Shown: positions 50,446 through 58,820 of the stretch, in pieces | Position numbering within the stretch: position 1 is the stretch's first letter | How the letters are laid out: the number at the start of each line of letters is the position of its first letter | Source: Rhizobium sp. ZPR4 | Lineage (GTDB): Bacteria; Pseudomonadota; Alphaproteobacteria; Rhizobiales; Rhizobiaceae | Direction: 5' to 3' | DNA: 64,000 bases | Assembly (NCBI RefSeq): GCF_040215725.1 | Contig: NZ_CP157972.1 | Coordinates: forward strand, 62,001 to 126,000 | Program-made: the position numbers and the translations under genes | The notes under the pieces: generated by a model | What the model was told of the DNA's origin: nothing | Seen by the model: the letters and a program-made list of their open reading frames with translations, nothing else | The model's database searches: none

Positions 50446-51648
50446 TTAGTTTCCCTGGCGAGTCTCACTGACCGGAACAATCTTGCCGGCCTTCCAGACG
50501 TATAATGAATAGGCGGGCAGTATTCGATTTCCCGTCGCTTTGTCAGTCTCTGCTGGAACAATCTCATCTGCGCTTATTCTGACTGCAACGGCCCTGGGAT
50601 CGAGATAGACCGTCGGTTTGCCATCCTTGATGTCGGTGATAAGGCTGAATTGGTAATGGCCGTAGCACGATTCGTCTTTAATGGCGGCAGCCAGCTGTTG
50701 GACGGCGGCGTAGGATTCCAGCGTCAAATCTTCGGCTGGAATCTCATGCTCCTTGAGTGCTGCGCGGGCGCTCTGTAGATCGGTGGCCACCGTCTCGCGG
50801 GGCGCGTCGGTGAAGATGGTACCATCCGCTTCGGTTTTATAAAGGGCCCGGTAATTGACGTTGGATAAGGCATCGCTGCCGATGATCTGCGGCTTGATTG
50901 AGCTTTTCCCGAGCTCGCGCGCAAGCTTGCCAATGCCTTCATAACTTCCTGCGTAATAAATGACTTCCACCCGCGCCTGTTTCAGCTTTTCCGCCTCCTG
51001 CGTATGGTCATAGGCGCCAGGGTCGACGGCGAACTTAAGTCCCTCGGTCACGCCGCCTTGGTTGAGGGTCGTCTTGAAGGCATCAGCCAAGGGGGTGCTG
51101 TAACTCGTTCTTTCATCAACAATGGCGATTTTTTTGTCCTTGTAGTTTTTCAGTACGTAATTCGCGGCTATCACACCTTGTCGGGGATCTGCGCGGTAGC
51201 ACGCGGTGGAGAGATTGCTGGTCCGGCCACCGTCGATGAGTTCGGGCGGCGGAGAAGTCTTCGCCAGTCGGGCAACGTAGGTCCCTGCGAGAGCGAGAAT
51301 ATCCGACGGTGATTCAGATCGTATCTGAATAGGGGACGGAGGATCGAAAACCGCAGCCTCGATGACGAAGTTGATCTTCTCGTCGAGAAAGTCTTTGGCA
51401 ACGGCTGAACTCTTCAGAGGGTCGCTGGCATCGTCACCAAATTTCAAGACAAGCTTGTCGCTAAGGATGCCACCGTTCTTGTTGATTTCATCCGCAGCCG
51501 CTTGCATGGCGCCCTTAACCTTATTGCCGACTCCAGCGCCCGGACCAGTCAGGGGCGCGATGATGCCGATGGTGAAGTCCGCTTGCGCTGGGGCGACAAA
51601 AGCTAGTGAGGCCGCGAAGGTCGTGGCCAACAGGACATGGTTTCTCAT
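50446..51648 (-). CDS. Orphan branched-chain amino acid ABC binding protein (LivJ-like)
   Basis: 400 residues with a signal peptide ending AQA before DFTIGIIAPLTGPGAGVGNK. The periplasmic type I fold with GAMQAAADEINKNGGILSDK, YRADPRQGVIAANYVLKN and VEVIYYAGSYEGIGKLARE is that of LivJ proteins. In the stretch about 95-145 (FDPPSPIQIRSESP...) the usual ligand-binding SSS/ASTNP signature is missing and the sequence is odd; two compensating frameshifts could explain this. AAGGAG precedes the ATG. No LivHMGF genes are nearby, so it may be an orphan, or nonfunctional. Confidence 0.8.
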   Translation of the reverse strand: MRNHVLLATTFAASLAFVAPAQADFTIGIIAPLTGPGAGVGNKVKGAMQAAADEINKNGGILSDKLVLKFGDDASDPLKSSAVAKDFLDEKINFVIEAAVFDPPSPIQIRSESPSDILALAGTYVARLAKTSPPPELIDGGRTSNLSTACYRADPRQGVIAANYVLKNYKDKKIAIVDERTSYSTPLADAFKTTLNQGGVTEGLKFAVDPGAYDHTQEAEKLKQARVEVIYYAGSYEGIGKLARELGKSSIKPQIIGSDALSNVNYRALYKTEADGTIFTDAPRETVATDLQSARAALKEHEIPAEDLTLESYAAVQQLAAAIKDESCYGHYQFSLITDIKDGKPTVYLDPRAVAVRISADEIVPAETDKATGNRILPAYSLYVWKAGKIVPVSETRQGN

Positions 51649-52063
51649 GAGATCTCCTTGAGGGTGTTCCTAAGCAGAGATGAGCGTAACGCGTCGTTTA
51701 TGAATGTCCACTGAATAGGTGTGGCGACGAATTTTTACTATTGCGTGTTGTGGTTTTTGTGGCCGCCGGCACTATTTCTGACTTAGATCGAACCCATGAC
51801 TCATATTAAACGTCTACGCGCTGATACCTCCCAATAGTGTCAAGAGATGGGGAGTTTCCAACGTTGCAGATTGACGCAGCCACCAATCCCCAACTGAGAC
51901 GGTGGCACAAGCATTGCGGTTGAAGTTAATCCGACATGGTGGATACCCCGGAAGCTCTCCCAGAGTGTTTATAGGGTGGGCGCTCCCCGACGAAGGCTTT
52001 GGTGTCGATCGGAATGGGACTTCAGCAGCTTATCGGTATTTCCTTTTGGGCTTCCACCATTGT
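51649..52063. other. Intergenic stretch upstream of the LivJ-like gene
   Basis: About 415 bases with the LivJ-like promoter region on the minus strand. A plus-strand ORF of 90 codons overlapping its right end is the antisense of the GT29-like gene and is not supported. Confidence 0.4.
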
Positions 52064-52696
52064 TCAAGGGTTTTCCAGCCTCCTTACACGCGTTGTCTGG
52101 CACCAGATATCGACAAGCAATTTTTCGGCCGAAAACGGATGCCCTTCCCATCCTTCGTGCCCAAAACCAGCTAATGTAATTGTGGCGTTGGGAAACCGCG
52201 CGAGCGCGCCACTTATAGCGATGACCCCGCTACTTGGCGTCACGTATGACCCGCTCCAATAGGCAGTCAATTCCTCGAATACCGCTTCGTAGGAAGATTG
52301 AGGAATGACGACGTGCTGCTTTTTTGTTTGAGCACAAAACAGTCCGAAGTCATTGGTGTGATCGTCACATAGATCGTACAGATCGGGATGCGACTCCGCG
52401 AGCCTACGCTTCATGGCTGGAAGAATTAGAGGATCTCGCGTGCTCCAAATTTGTGAGGCCTCCAAAACGCATGGGCGGTTACGCCAATCCGGAGAGGACA
52501 GCAGTTTTTTCGCAGCGCGGCCGATGTTGCAAACGGCGACTACATCTGTGCGCGTGGCACATTCTTCAAAATTCCTGCAGTCGTTAAAGCGGATGATCAG
52601 GTCATGCGATTCGATCGTCGCGGCGTAGCGACGATCGACGGCCCCATTCCCTATCACAGCAATAGTTCGCACTCGATCGAGCACAGATCGATCCAT
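52064..52696 (-). CDS. Glycosyltransferase family 29 (sialyltransferase)-like protein
   Basis: 210 residues from ATG 52696 (52729 is an in-frame alternative). The opening IAVIGNGAVDRRYAATIESH is followed by DLIIRFNDCRNFEE, as in the sialylmotif L of GT29 enzymes, and the C-terminal half has a PSSGVIAISGALARFPNATI motif-S-like segment and GHEGWEGHPFSAEK. Bacterial GT29-like proteins are known from rhizobia; their donor and acceptor are unsettled. It stands alone on its strand. Confidence 0.75.
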   Translation of the reverse strand: MDRSVLDRVRTIAVIGNGAVDRRYAATIESHDLIIRFNDCRNFEECATRTDVVAVCNIGRAAKKLLSSPDWRNRPCVLEASQIWSTRDPLILPAMKRRLAESHPDLYDLCDDHTNDFGLFCAQTKKQHVVIPQSSYEAVFEELTAYWSGSYVTPSSGVIAISGALARFPNATITLAGFGHEGWEGHPFSAEKLLVDIWCQTTRVRRLENP

Positions 52697-52841
52697 ACGA
52701 GGACTATCCCCGACTGGTGGAAATAGCACAGCTCAACCACTCTCTTCCTGATTCAACTATATAAGCTAAACTAGCGAAGCTCCACTCAATGAGTTAAGTT
52801 ATTTGTTCGATCATACGATTCGTCGGAGGTTCTCATTACGC

Positions 52842-52870
52842 ACAAATAAAAAACCGGCGCGGATGCCGGT
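52842..52870 (-). terminator. Rho-independent terminator of the candidate small RNA
   Basis: Six-base GC stem ACCGGC/GCCGGT with a six-base loop and a T-run on the minus strand (AAATAAAAAA on plus at 52843-52852). It may also end any minus-strand transcript reading toward the GT29-like gene. Confidence 0.8.
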
Positions 52871-52948
52871 CTTCAAATGGGCTAGTTGGCTTAAGTGAGG
52901 TTGCTTTAAGTGACCAAGGAACGCCAATTCCTTTAATCCGAAACGCTT
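52843..52948 (-). ncRNA. Candidate small RNA with its own promoter and terminator
   Basis: On the minus strand TTGCAA (52982-52977) and TATAGT (52960-52955) are 16 bases apart. About 105 bases downstream a strong intrinsic terminator is present: ACCGGC-ATCCGC-GCCGGT (52870-52853) followed by TTTTTTATTT. No ORF lies between. The transcript would run away from the plasmid gene at 53037. Plasmid small RNAs often sit in such places, but expression is not shown. Confidence 0.55.
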
Positions 52949-53036
52949 ACTCGGACTATAGCTAACTCTCTCGCTATTGCAAGACTTTTGCGCTTTCGCG
53001 CCACGGATTTTCGCGCCCCTCATTCCGGAGACTCAC

Positions 53037-54086
53037 GTGGCATCAGAAGTGTTTTCAAATGGGCGCCGGACGGCCCCTATGGTCGATCTATGCGCATCAG
53101 GCAAAGTCCCCTCCCCTGTGCAACGGCAGAATATTTTCGCGGATCTTGCCAACTCGATCGTCGAACTATGGCGGGCCAATCTCGCAGGGTTTACAAGCCA
53201 TTCACAGATTGAGGAGTTTAAGTCCAAAACGCTCTATGCACGACTATGGCGGGAGTCTGGTGGACCGCTCGACACGGAGCAGATCGAAGAGCTGCGGGCT
53301 GCTGCGGAGCAACGATCGGCTCACCTCACAGGGGAGCGCTACAAGCATTTTCCATCGCAACAGTTTGGGGAGCGCTTACTTCCCGACTTCCTTGCTCCGC
53401 AGAAGCGACCGGCTAGGGTGCCCGTCCACCGCGGAAGCTGGCGAAAAGGAAGATGCGAGCTTTGGTTCTGGCGAAGCATTTCAAAAGATGATGGCCGGCT
53501 CATCATTAGGGCAGCTCAGCGATACGAAGAGCACGCTCGAAATACTGGAGAGCGTATCGGTCCACTAGGACCGATAGGGCTGGAAATACTGAAGCTGTTC
53601 GTCAATTTGGCGATCGCAGGAGGCGGTCGGGTCGAACCACAACTCACATGGATCATGTCGAAGATTCGGCGCTCCAAATGCGCTGTTGTAGCGGCGCTTG
53701 CTCGTTTACGCGATCACGGGTTTATTGATTGGCGCCGGCGGTACAAACTGACCGGGAGCGAAGGCCCCGGGCCTCAGGTGAAGCAAACCAGCAACGCCTA
53801 TCGCATCATCCTCGAGACCGCAAAGCGTGTTGTTTCTGGCATCGAACAATCACCACCCTTGCCTGACGACTTCGCGCAGGAGAGAGATGGGCGTAAAGCC
53901 CAAGTTTCAGCCCTGAGCGGTACGGTATATCAATCAGATCAACGTGAGTCTGTTGAGCAAGCTGAAACCTCTCCTATTTTACCTTCTAGAGGTAAGAACC
54001 AGAACGGACGCCCTGATAAACAGCCAGATGCAGGCCCTAGAGGCGGCCTTCGGCGGTCGGCTGGATGCAAACCTCCCTCCGGCTGA
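53037..54086 (+). CDS. Plasmid replication-associated winged-helix protein
   Basis: 349 residues from GTG 53037 with CGGAG upstream; a TTG at 52977 is in frame but lies in the small RNA promoter. The middle (SWRKGRCELWFWRSISKDDG, ARRYEEHARNTG-like helix, then VNLAIAGGGRVEPQLTWIMS and ARLRDHGFIDWRRRYKLTGS) is a winged-helix-containing block that I know from rhizobial and sphingomonad plasmids, where it is annotated as a replication protein or HTH protein. The C-terminal 70 residues are low complexity, and the alternative frame at 53944-54180 looks more ordered, so a frameshift near the end is possible. Confidence 0.6.
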   Translation: MASEVFSNGRRTAPMVDLCASGKVPSPVQRQNIFADLANSIVELWRANLAGFTSHSQIEEFKSKTLYARLWRESGGPLDTEQIEELRAAAEQRSAHLTGERYKHFPSQQFGERLLPDFLAPQKRPARVPVHRGSWRKGRCELWFWRSISKDDGRLIIRAAQRYEEHARNTGERIGPLGPIGLEILKLFVNLAIAGGGRVEPQLTWIMSKIRRSKCAVVAALARLRDHGFIDWRRRYKLTGSEGPGPQVKQTSNAYRIILETAKRVVSGIEQSPPLPDDFAQERDGRKAQVSALSGTVYQSDQRESVEQAETSPILPSRGKNQNGRPDKQPDAGPRGGLRRSAGCKPPSG

Positions 54087-54375
54087 CGGCCGAACGCTGA
54101 AACAACGAATTTTCTTTCGCGGGGATAGCCCGATTTTGGCTTTTGGAAAGCCTGGGGGATGCTCTCGTTCTGTCACGTGACCGCTGAGTAGAACTCAAAA
54201 CCGGTCTTGGCAGCCTCCCGCGTCCTGCTCGACAGACAGGCGCGGTCAGCAGAGCAAAAGCCTGTCTCAGATTGCTGATGGCGTCGGGATCTGGCTATAC
54301 CCAAAGCCTCGATGCAGCCTTGGTGGATCGACCCGCCGCAGCCGCGGTGAGAGGACCTCGCGAGCCTGAGCCTTC

Positions 54376-54786
54376 TCACCCTCTTCCCATACACGAAAGA
54401 ATGGTGCTTGAGGCGCCAGGTTCCACGGGGCGATTTGCTATAAGGTCGGCAAGTTTAGATAGGCGTTCACGTAACCGAAAGCTCGCGACGACGGACTTGG
54501 CTTGCGTCTGGCATCCATCCACCGCGTAGCGTGAAGACCATCGCACCTGCTTCTCGAAGAACCGAGTGCAAAGGTACGGGGCTTTTGGCAAGGTTCCGGC
54601 GAACTCTCCGGTGTTGTCGATAGCGCGGGCTATTCTGCCTGATATATCGATCGCCTGAGCCGCAGTGAAATTATGATCGGCGATATGTTCGGTTGGCTCA
54701 GACAGGCGGAGTGGGATTGGGGGAACAACGATGGGCTTCGCTTGGTAATGGCGCCCATCCGGTAGTGCAACGTGTAACCACCGCAT
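54376..54786 (-). CDS. Hypothetical protein, possibly N-terminally truncated
   Basis: 136 residues from ATG 54786. The composition is protein-like (ITGRIARAIDNTGEF-type helix, YLCTRFFEKQVRWSSRYAVD, then ASFRLRERLSKLADLIANRP). The frame stays open and protein-like about 30 codons further upstream (with KYDTRFPECTEYSLNRARHS) to a stop near 54890, where no start is seen, so the gene may have lost its beginning. Not recognised. Confidence 0.4.
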   Translation of the reverse strand: MRWLHVALPDGRHYQAKPIVVPPIPLRLSEPTEHIADHNFTAAQAIDISGRIARAIDNTGEFAGTLPKAPYLCTRFFEKQVRWSSRYAVDGCQTQAKSVVASFRLRERLSKLADLIANRPVEPGASSTILSCMGRG

Positions 54787-54967
54787 GTAGCCTTTGAGAG
54801 AGTGGCGCGCCCTATTCAGGGAGTATTCTGTGCATTCAGGGAACCGTGTATCGTATTTTTCGCTCGGGTGAGTGCTTGGAGGCTACGCTTTGATGATCGT
54901 TGCGATACAGTCGAGTACGGCTTGGCTGATCTGTCACCGAGATTCGCTCTTTAAGCTATTGACGAAA

Positions 54968-54983
54968 GTTGGCCGCGGCCAAC
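54968..54983. promoter_or_regulatory. parS-like palindrome 1
   Basis: Perfect 16-base palindrome GTTGGCCGCGGCCAAC, about 120 bases before repA. It fits the GTT...AAC centromere consensus bound by RepB of repABC plasmids. TTGAC boxes flank it on both sides (54959 and 54987), so RepB binding may also affect the repA promoter. Confidence 0.9.
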
Positions 54984-55046
54984 TGTTTGACACCTCGTTT
55001 GGCAAGGTAAACGAATCGTGTCATAACGGATACGCTTTTTTAATAA

Positions 55047-55084
55047 GAAACGATTAGTTTCCGTATCGGCACTAATTTCGTTTT
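55047..55084 (+). promoter_or_regulatory. Candidate RepA operator
   Basis: GAAACGATTAGT and ACTAATTTCGTTTT are inverted around 12 bases, directly before the repA start. RepA, aided by RepB, represses repABC from sites at this place in related plasmids. The exact promoter was not identified. Confidence 0.5.
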
Positions 55085-55100
55085 GCGAGGATTTTCCACT

Positions 55101-56300
55101 TTGAACACGGCGAGCGTATCATCAACCGATATTCGTATCGAGCGGCATGCAAAGCAGCTCTCGCGGCAGCTCAAGGTGCTCTCTGAACACCTTTTCCCGC
55201 CGCATTCCCAAAAGACTCTGCGGACGTTTACGTCAGGCGAAGCCGCGCAACTAGTGGGCGTTTCAGACGGATATCTCCGGCAGCTTTCGTTGGATGGAAA
55301 GGGTCCAATTCCAGACGTAAACAGCTCGGGGCGGCGCTCATATACCCTCAGCCAAATTAATGAACTTCGCCGTCATTTAGCAACGTCAAAGCCCAAAGAC
55401 GCGCTTTCGTTTCTCCCTCATCGTCAAAGCGGAGAAAAGCTTCAGACTATCGCAGTCACGAACTTTAAAGGCGGCTCGGCGAAGACAACGACGTCACTGT
55501 ATTTGGCGCAGTATCTCGCTTTGTGCGGCTACCGCGTTCTTGCAATTGACCTTGATCCGCAAGCATCTCTTTCCGCGATGCTCGGTGTACAGCCTGAATT
55601 CGATCTAGGCGACGGGGATACCTTGTACGGCGCCATCCGATATGATGATGACCGGAAATCACTACGTGAGATCATTCGGCCCACTTACTTTGATGGACTG
55701 CATCTTGTGCCTGGCAATCTCGAACTGATGGAGTTCGAGCACGAAACACCTCGGGCCTTGGCTGAAAGGCGGGTTGGGAAGGGCGAGCCGTTTTTCCAAA
55801 GGGTAGGTACCGCGATCGCCGAGGTGGAAGCTGATTACGATATCGCTGTCATTGATTGTCCACCTCAACTCGGCTATCTGACACTCGGCGCCGTCTGCGC
55901 CTCAACCGCAATGCTCATCACCGTTCATCCACAGATGGTCGACGTAGCTTCGATGTCGCAGTTCCTCCTAATGACCTCGGACCTTTTGGCTGTGGTGCGG
56001 AAGGCAGGCGGCGATCTTTCCCATGACTTCATCAAGTACGTCGTAACGCGTCATGAGCCTTTTGATGGACCCCAGTCTCAGATTGTTGCTCTCCTAAGAA
56101 ACCTCTTCTCTGATGATGTTCTTACCGCCACGATCTTGAAGTCGACCGCTATCTCCGATGCGGGCCTTTCCAAGCAGACACTGTATGAGATCGAGCGTGG
56201 CCAAGTCCGAAAGGCGACCTACGACAGAGCGCTGGAATCGGTGAATGCGGCAAACTCCGAAGTTCTGGCAAATGTCCGAAAAGTATGGGGGCGCAAATGA
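55101..56300 (+). CDS. repA: RepA, ParA-type partition ATPase and repABC repressor
   Basis: About 399 residues from TTG 55101 (GAGGA nine bases upstream); TTG 55083 is also in frame. N-terminal DNA-binding region (TFTSGEAAQLVGVSDGYLRQ) followed by the deviant Walker A ATPase TNFKGGSAKTTTSLYLAQYL, Walker A' VLAIDLDPQASLSAMLG and Walker B DIAVIDCPPQLGYLTLG. It moves plasmid copies through the RepB-parS complex and represses its own operon. ATGA overlap with repB. Confidence 0.96.
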   Translation: MNTASVSSTDIRIERHAKQLSRQLKVLSEHLFPPHSQKTLRTFTSGEAAQLVGVSDGYLRQLSLDGKGPIPDVNSSGRRSYTLSQINELRRHLATSKPKDALSFLPHRQSGEKLQTIAVTNFKGGSAKTTTSLYLAQYLALCGYRVLAIDLDPQASLSAMLGVQPEFDLGDGDTLYGAIRYDDDRKSLREIIRPTYFDGLHLVPGNLELMEFEHETPRALAERRVGKGEPFFQRVGTAIAEVEADYDIAVIDCPPQLGYLTLGAVCASTAMLITVHPQMVDVASMSQFLLMTSDLLAVVRKAGGDLSHDFIKYVVTRHEPFDGPQSQIVALLRNLFSDDVLTATILKSTAISDAGLSKQTLYEIERGQVRKATYDRALESVNAANSEVLANVRKVWGRK

Positions 56301-57286
56301 GCAGGCGAACAAAACTCAACGGAATCTTTGAGCAATCCGTTCAGGAGTTGGCCGCGGCCAACTTAGATAAGGAGCCCGATCATCGCGGTCCGGCTGGACC
56401 GGTACGCACGATGGCTCTTAGTCTTGGCAAGATGGAAGAAGAAGCGAAGGCACTTCAGGAAGCGCTCCAGTCTGGGCAACATGTTCAGGAATTAGATCCA
56501 GAGTTGATTGACCCCTCTTTCGTGCGTGATCGTATCGATGAGATCGTTTTCTCTAAGGACGATCCATTTTTGCAATCCATCGCCGAGAATGGCCAGGAAG
56601 TTCCAATCCTGGCGCGTCCACATCCAGAAAGGGATGGTCGCTATCAGGTCGCCTATGGGCACCGGCGAGTTAAGGCTGCGTCCGTTTTGGGCGTCAAGGT
56701 TCGCGCGATTGTCCGCGAGATTGATGATTCGGCTTTGGTTGTTGCGCAGGGCGTTGAAAACAGTGGTCGCGAAAACCTGTCCTACATCGAACGAGCGGTG
56801 TTTGCCTCCAGTCTTGAGGGTCGCGGCTTCTCTCGTTCTATCATTATGCAAGCCCTTTCGACAGACAAGACTGAGCTGTCGAAACTTATCTCGGTTGCTT
56901 CCGCGGTGCCTGCTGACATCATACAGGCTATTGGAAGTGCGCGTGGCATTGGTAGGCGCCGCTGGCTCGATTTTGCCGCTGCCTGCGGCCCGGTAAACCA
57001 TAAGGGTCTCGCAAAGCTTATAAGTTCAGCGAACTTTCAGGAGCTCTCTTCGAATGAGCGTTTTGAGGCCGCTTTAGCATCCCTGACGACCAAACGCGAC
57101 GGTGCCGTCGTACCAGAAGAATGGAAGCCAAAGCACGGTGGTGATTTGGTGGGCACTATGAGGGCGAAGGAAAAGTCATTTGCAATTACGCTTAAGGCTG
57201 CGGATGCAGCTTCGTTTGGCCGATTTCTGTCCGAACGACTTGATGAGCTTTACGACGAGTATGTGAAAGCCAAGGAGATAGGATAG
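56297..57286 (+). CDS. repB: RepB, ParB-type centromere-binding protein
   Basis: 329 residues from ATG 56297. The ParB core is visible: SIAENGQEVPILARPHPERD, a QVAYGHRRVKAASVLG box II and ENSGRENLSYIERAVFASSL, then a helix-turn-helix near KTELSKLISVASAVPADIIQ. It binds the two palindromes here; one lies inside this gene and encodes the ELAAANL residues near its N-terminus. Confidence 0.96.
   Translation: MSRRTKLNGIFEQSVQELAAANLDKEPDHRGPAGPVRTMALSLGKMEEEAKALQEALQSGQHVQELDPELIDPSFVRDRIDEIVFSKDDPFLQSIAENGQEVPILARPHPERDGRYQVAYGHRRVKAASVLGVKVRAIVREIDDSALVVAQGVENSGRENLSYIERAVFASSLEGRGFSRSIIMQALSTDKTELSKLISVASAVPADIIQAIGSARGIGRRRWLDFAAACGPVNHKGLAKLISSANFQELSSNERFEAALASLTTKRDGAVVPEEWKPKHGGDLVGTMRAKEKSFAITLKAADAASFGRFLSERLDELYDEYVKAKEIG
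56347..56362. promoter_or_regulatory. parS-like palindrome 2 within repB
   Basis: Second exact copy of GTTGGCCGCGGCCAAC, 51 bases inside repB and 1379 bases from the first. Identical palindromes at the two places where repABC centromeres occur support their role. Confidence 0.88.
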
Positions 57287-57288
57287 CA

Positions 57289-57344
57289 AAAGAAAAAGGC
57301 CCCCAAACGACCCAAGTCGTGGAAGCCCCTCTCTTCGTCATAGC
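57289..57344 (-). ncRNA. Counter-transcribed RNA (ctRNA/incA) between repB and repC
   Basis: On the minus strand TTGACT (57379-57374) and GATTCT (57356-57351) lie 17 bases apart; transcription would start near 57344. The terminator is a stem of GGCTTCC/GGGGGCC plus ACGAC/GTCGT around TTGG with a TTTTTCTTTTT tail, ending near 57289. The size (~55 nt) and position match the antisense RNAs that limit RepC synthesis and set incompatibility in repABC plasmids. The target is the repC leader on the other strand. Confidence 0.8.
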
Positions 57345-57437
57345 AACCGAAGAATCGCATTTCCACGAATCGTAGTCAAGAGTCTTTGGCATCGTTTTGG
57401 TGAGCAGATTTCTTTTGCCTTTTGAAAGGTGAAGAAA

Positions 57438-58652
57438 ATGCAGAGTGGAAATGTGACGACGCCCTTCGGGCGGCGGTCGATTTCTCTTGCCCAGATCAGA
57501 GGGCAAATGAAGACGGCCGAAATCAAATCAGGCAAGACGGTCGAGAAGTGGAAGGTGTTTCGCGATGCTTGTGAGGCGAGGGAACTCCTCGGTATCCAGG
57601 ATCGCGCTTTGGCAGTTCTCGATGCGCTTCTGACATTCTATCCAGACAACGAACTTTCAGCAGATCGTGGGCTCGTGGTCTTTCCGTCGAACGATCAGCT
57701 TTCCGTGCGAGCGCACGGGATCGCCGGTACGACTTTGCGCCGCCACCTTGCCGCGCTTGTCGAAGCGGGCCTCATCCAGCGCAAGGACAGTGCCAATGGT
57801 AAGCGCTATGCCCGCAAGGACGGATCTGGCGCGATCGAGGATGCCTTTGGCTTTAGCCTGGCTCCATTGCTGGCGCGTGCGGAAGAACTGGCGCATGCCG
57901 CGCAGCAGGTGGCTGCGGAACGCAAGCGCTTTCGCATTGCAAAAGAAGCTCTGACAATCTGCCGGCGTGATGTCCGCAAGCTGATCACGGCTGCTGTGGA
58001 AGAGGGTGCTCCTGGCGACTGGCGTTACATCGAGGCGCTTTTTATCGACCTTATTGCTCGGATTCCGCGTTCACCGCTCATCTCGGACCTCACCTCTATC
58101 CTTGAAGACATGGAATTGTTGCGCGAAGAGATCGTCAACCGACTGGAAATTCAGGAGAATTCCCAAAATATGGATAGCAATGCTATCCGAAATGGTTGTC
58201 ACATACAGAATTCAAAATCCGAATCCATCTGTGAACTTGGACCTAGCTCTGAAAAAGAGCAGGGCGAGAGGCCGGCGGAACAACCGAAACGAATGGTCGA
58301 GCCGAGACAGCCGTTCCCATTGAGCATGGTGCTACGGGCTTGCCCCGAAATCGCGATGTATGGGCCGGGAGGAGCAATCAACCATTGGCGGGAGCTGATG
58401 AGTGCCGCGGTGGTGGTCCGATCGACCCTCGGGGTCAGTCCCTCGGCCTATCAGGATGCTTGCGATGTGATGGGGCCGGAAAACGCTGCGACGGCGATCG
58501 CCTGTATCCTGGAAAGGGCAGGGCACATCAACTCGGCCGGCGGATATCTGCGCGACCTCACTCGGAAAGCGGCGCGCGGCGAATTCGGGCTTGGGCCGAT
58601 GCTAATGGCGCTGCTCAAAACCAATGCTGGTGGAGACAGGAAATCTGCCTAG
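57438..58652 (+). CDS. repC: RepC replication initiator
   Basis: 404 residues from ATG 57438 (MQSGNVTTPFGRRSISLAQI, the normal RepC start; GTG 57429 is in frame). It has an N-terminal winged-helix region (AHGIAGTTLRRHLAALVEAG with RKDSANGKRYARKD) and a C-terminal part ending with YLRDLTRKAARGEFGLGPML. RepC is the only initiator and oriV is known to lie within repC; an AT-rich block near 58150-58220 is the likely site. Confidence 0.96.
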   Translation: MQSGNVTTPFGRRSISLAQIRGQMKTAEIKSGKTVEKWKVFRDACEARELLGIQDRALAVLDALLTFYPDNELSADRGLVVFPSNDQLSVRAHGIAGTTLRRHLAALVEAGLIQRKDSANGKRYARKDGSGAIEDAFGFSLAPLLARAEELAHAAQQVAAERKRFRIAKEALTICRRDVRKLITAAVEEGAPGDWRYIEALFIDLIARIPRSPLISDLTSILEDMELLREEIVNRLEIQENSQNMDSNAIRNGCHIQNSKSESICELGPSSEKEQGERPAEQPKRMVEPRQPFPLSMVLRACPEIAMYGPGGAINHWRELMSAAVVVRSTLGVSPSAYQDACDVMGPENAATAIACILERAGHINSAGGYLRDLTRKAARGEFGLGPMLMALLKTNAGGDRKSA

Positions 58653-58820
58653 TAGAGTGCGGAAGCTAAACCTGGAACCTCAATGTTCGTTCGGTTTCTC
58701 TGGGCATTGCCCGTTACGCGAAATGGGTGTGGTGCTCGGTCGTAAGGGCTTCCATGGTCTTTTCCTTCCTGTTGCCTCGTTCCAGGTCGGAGCGGCAGGT
58801 TCACGTAACTGATGATTTGA

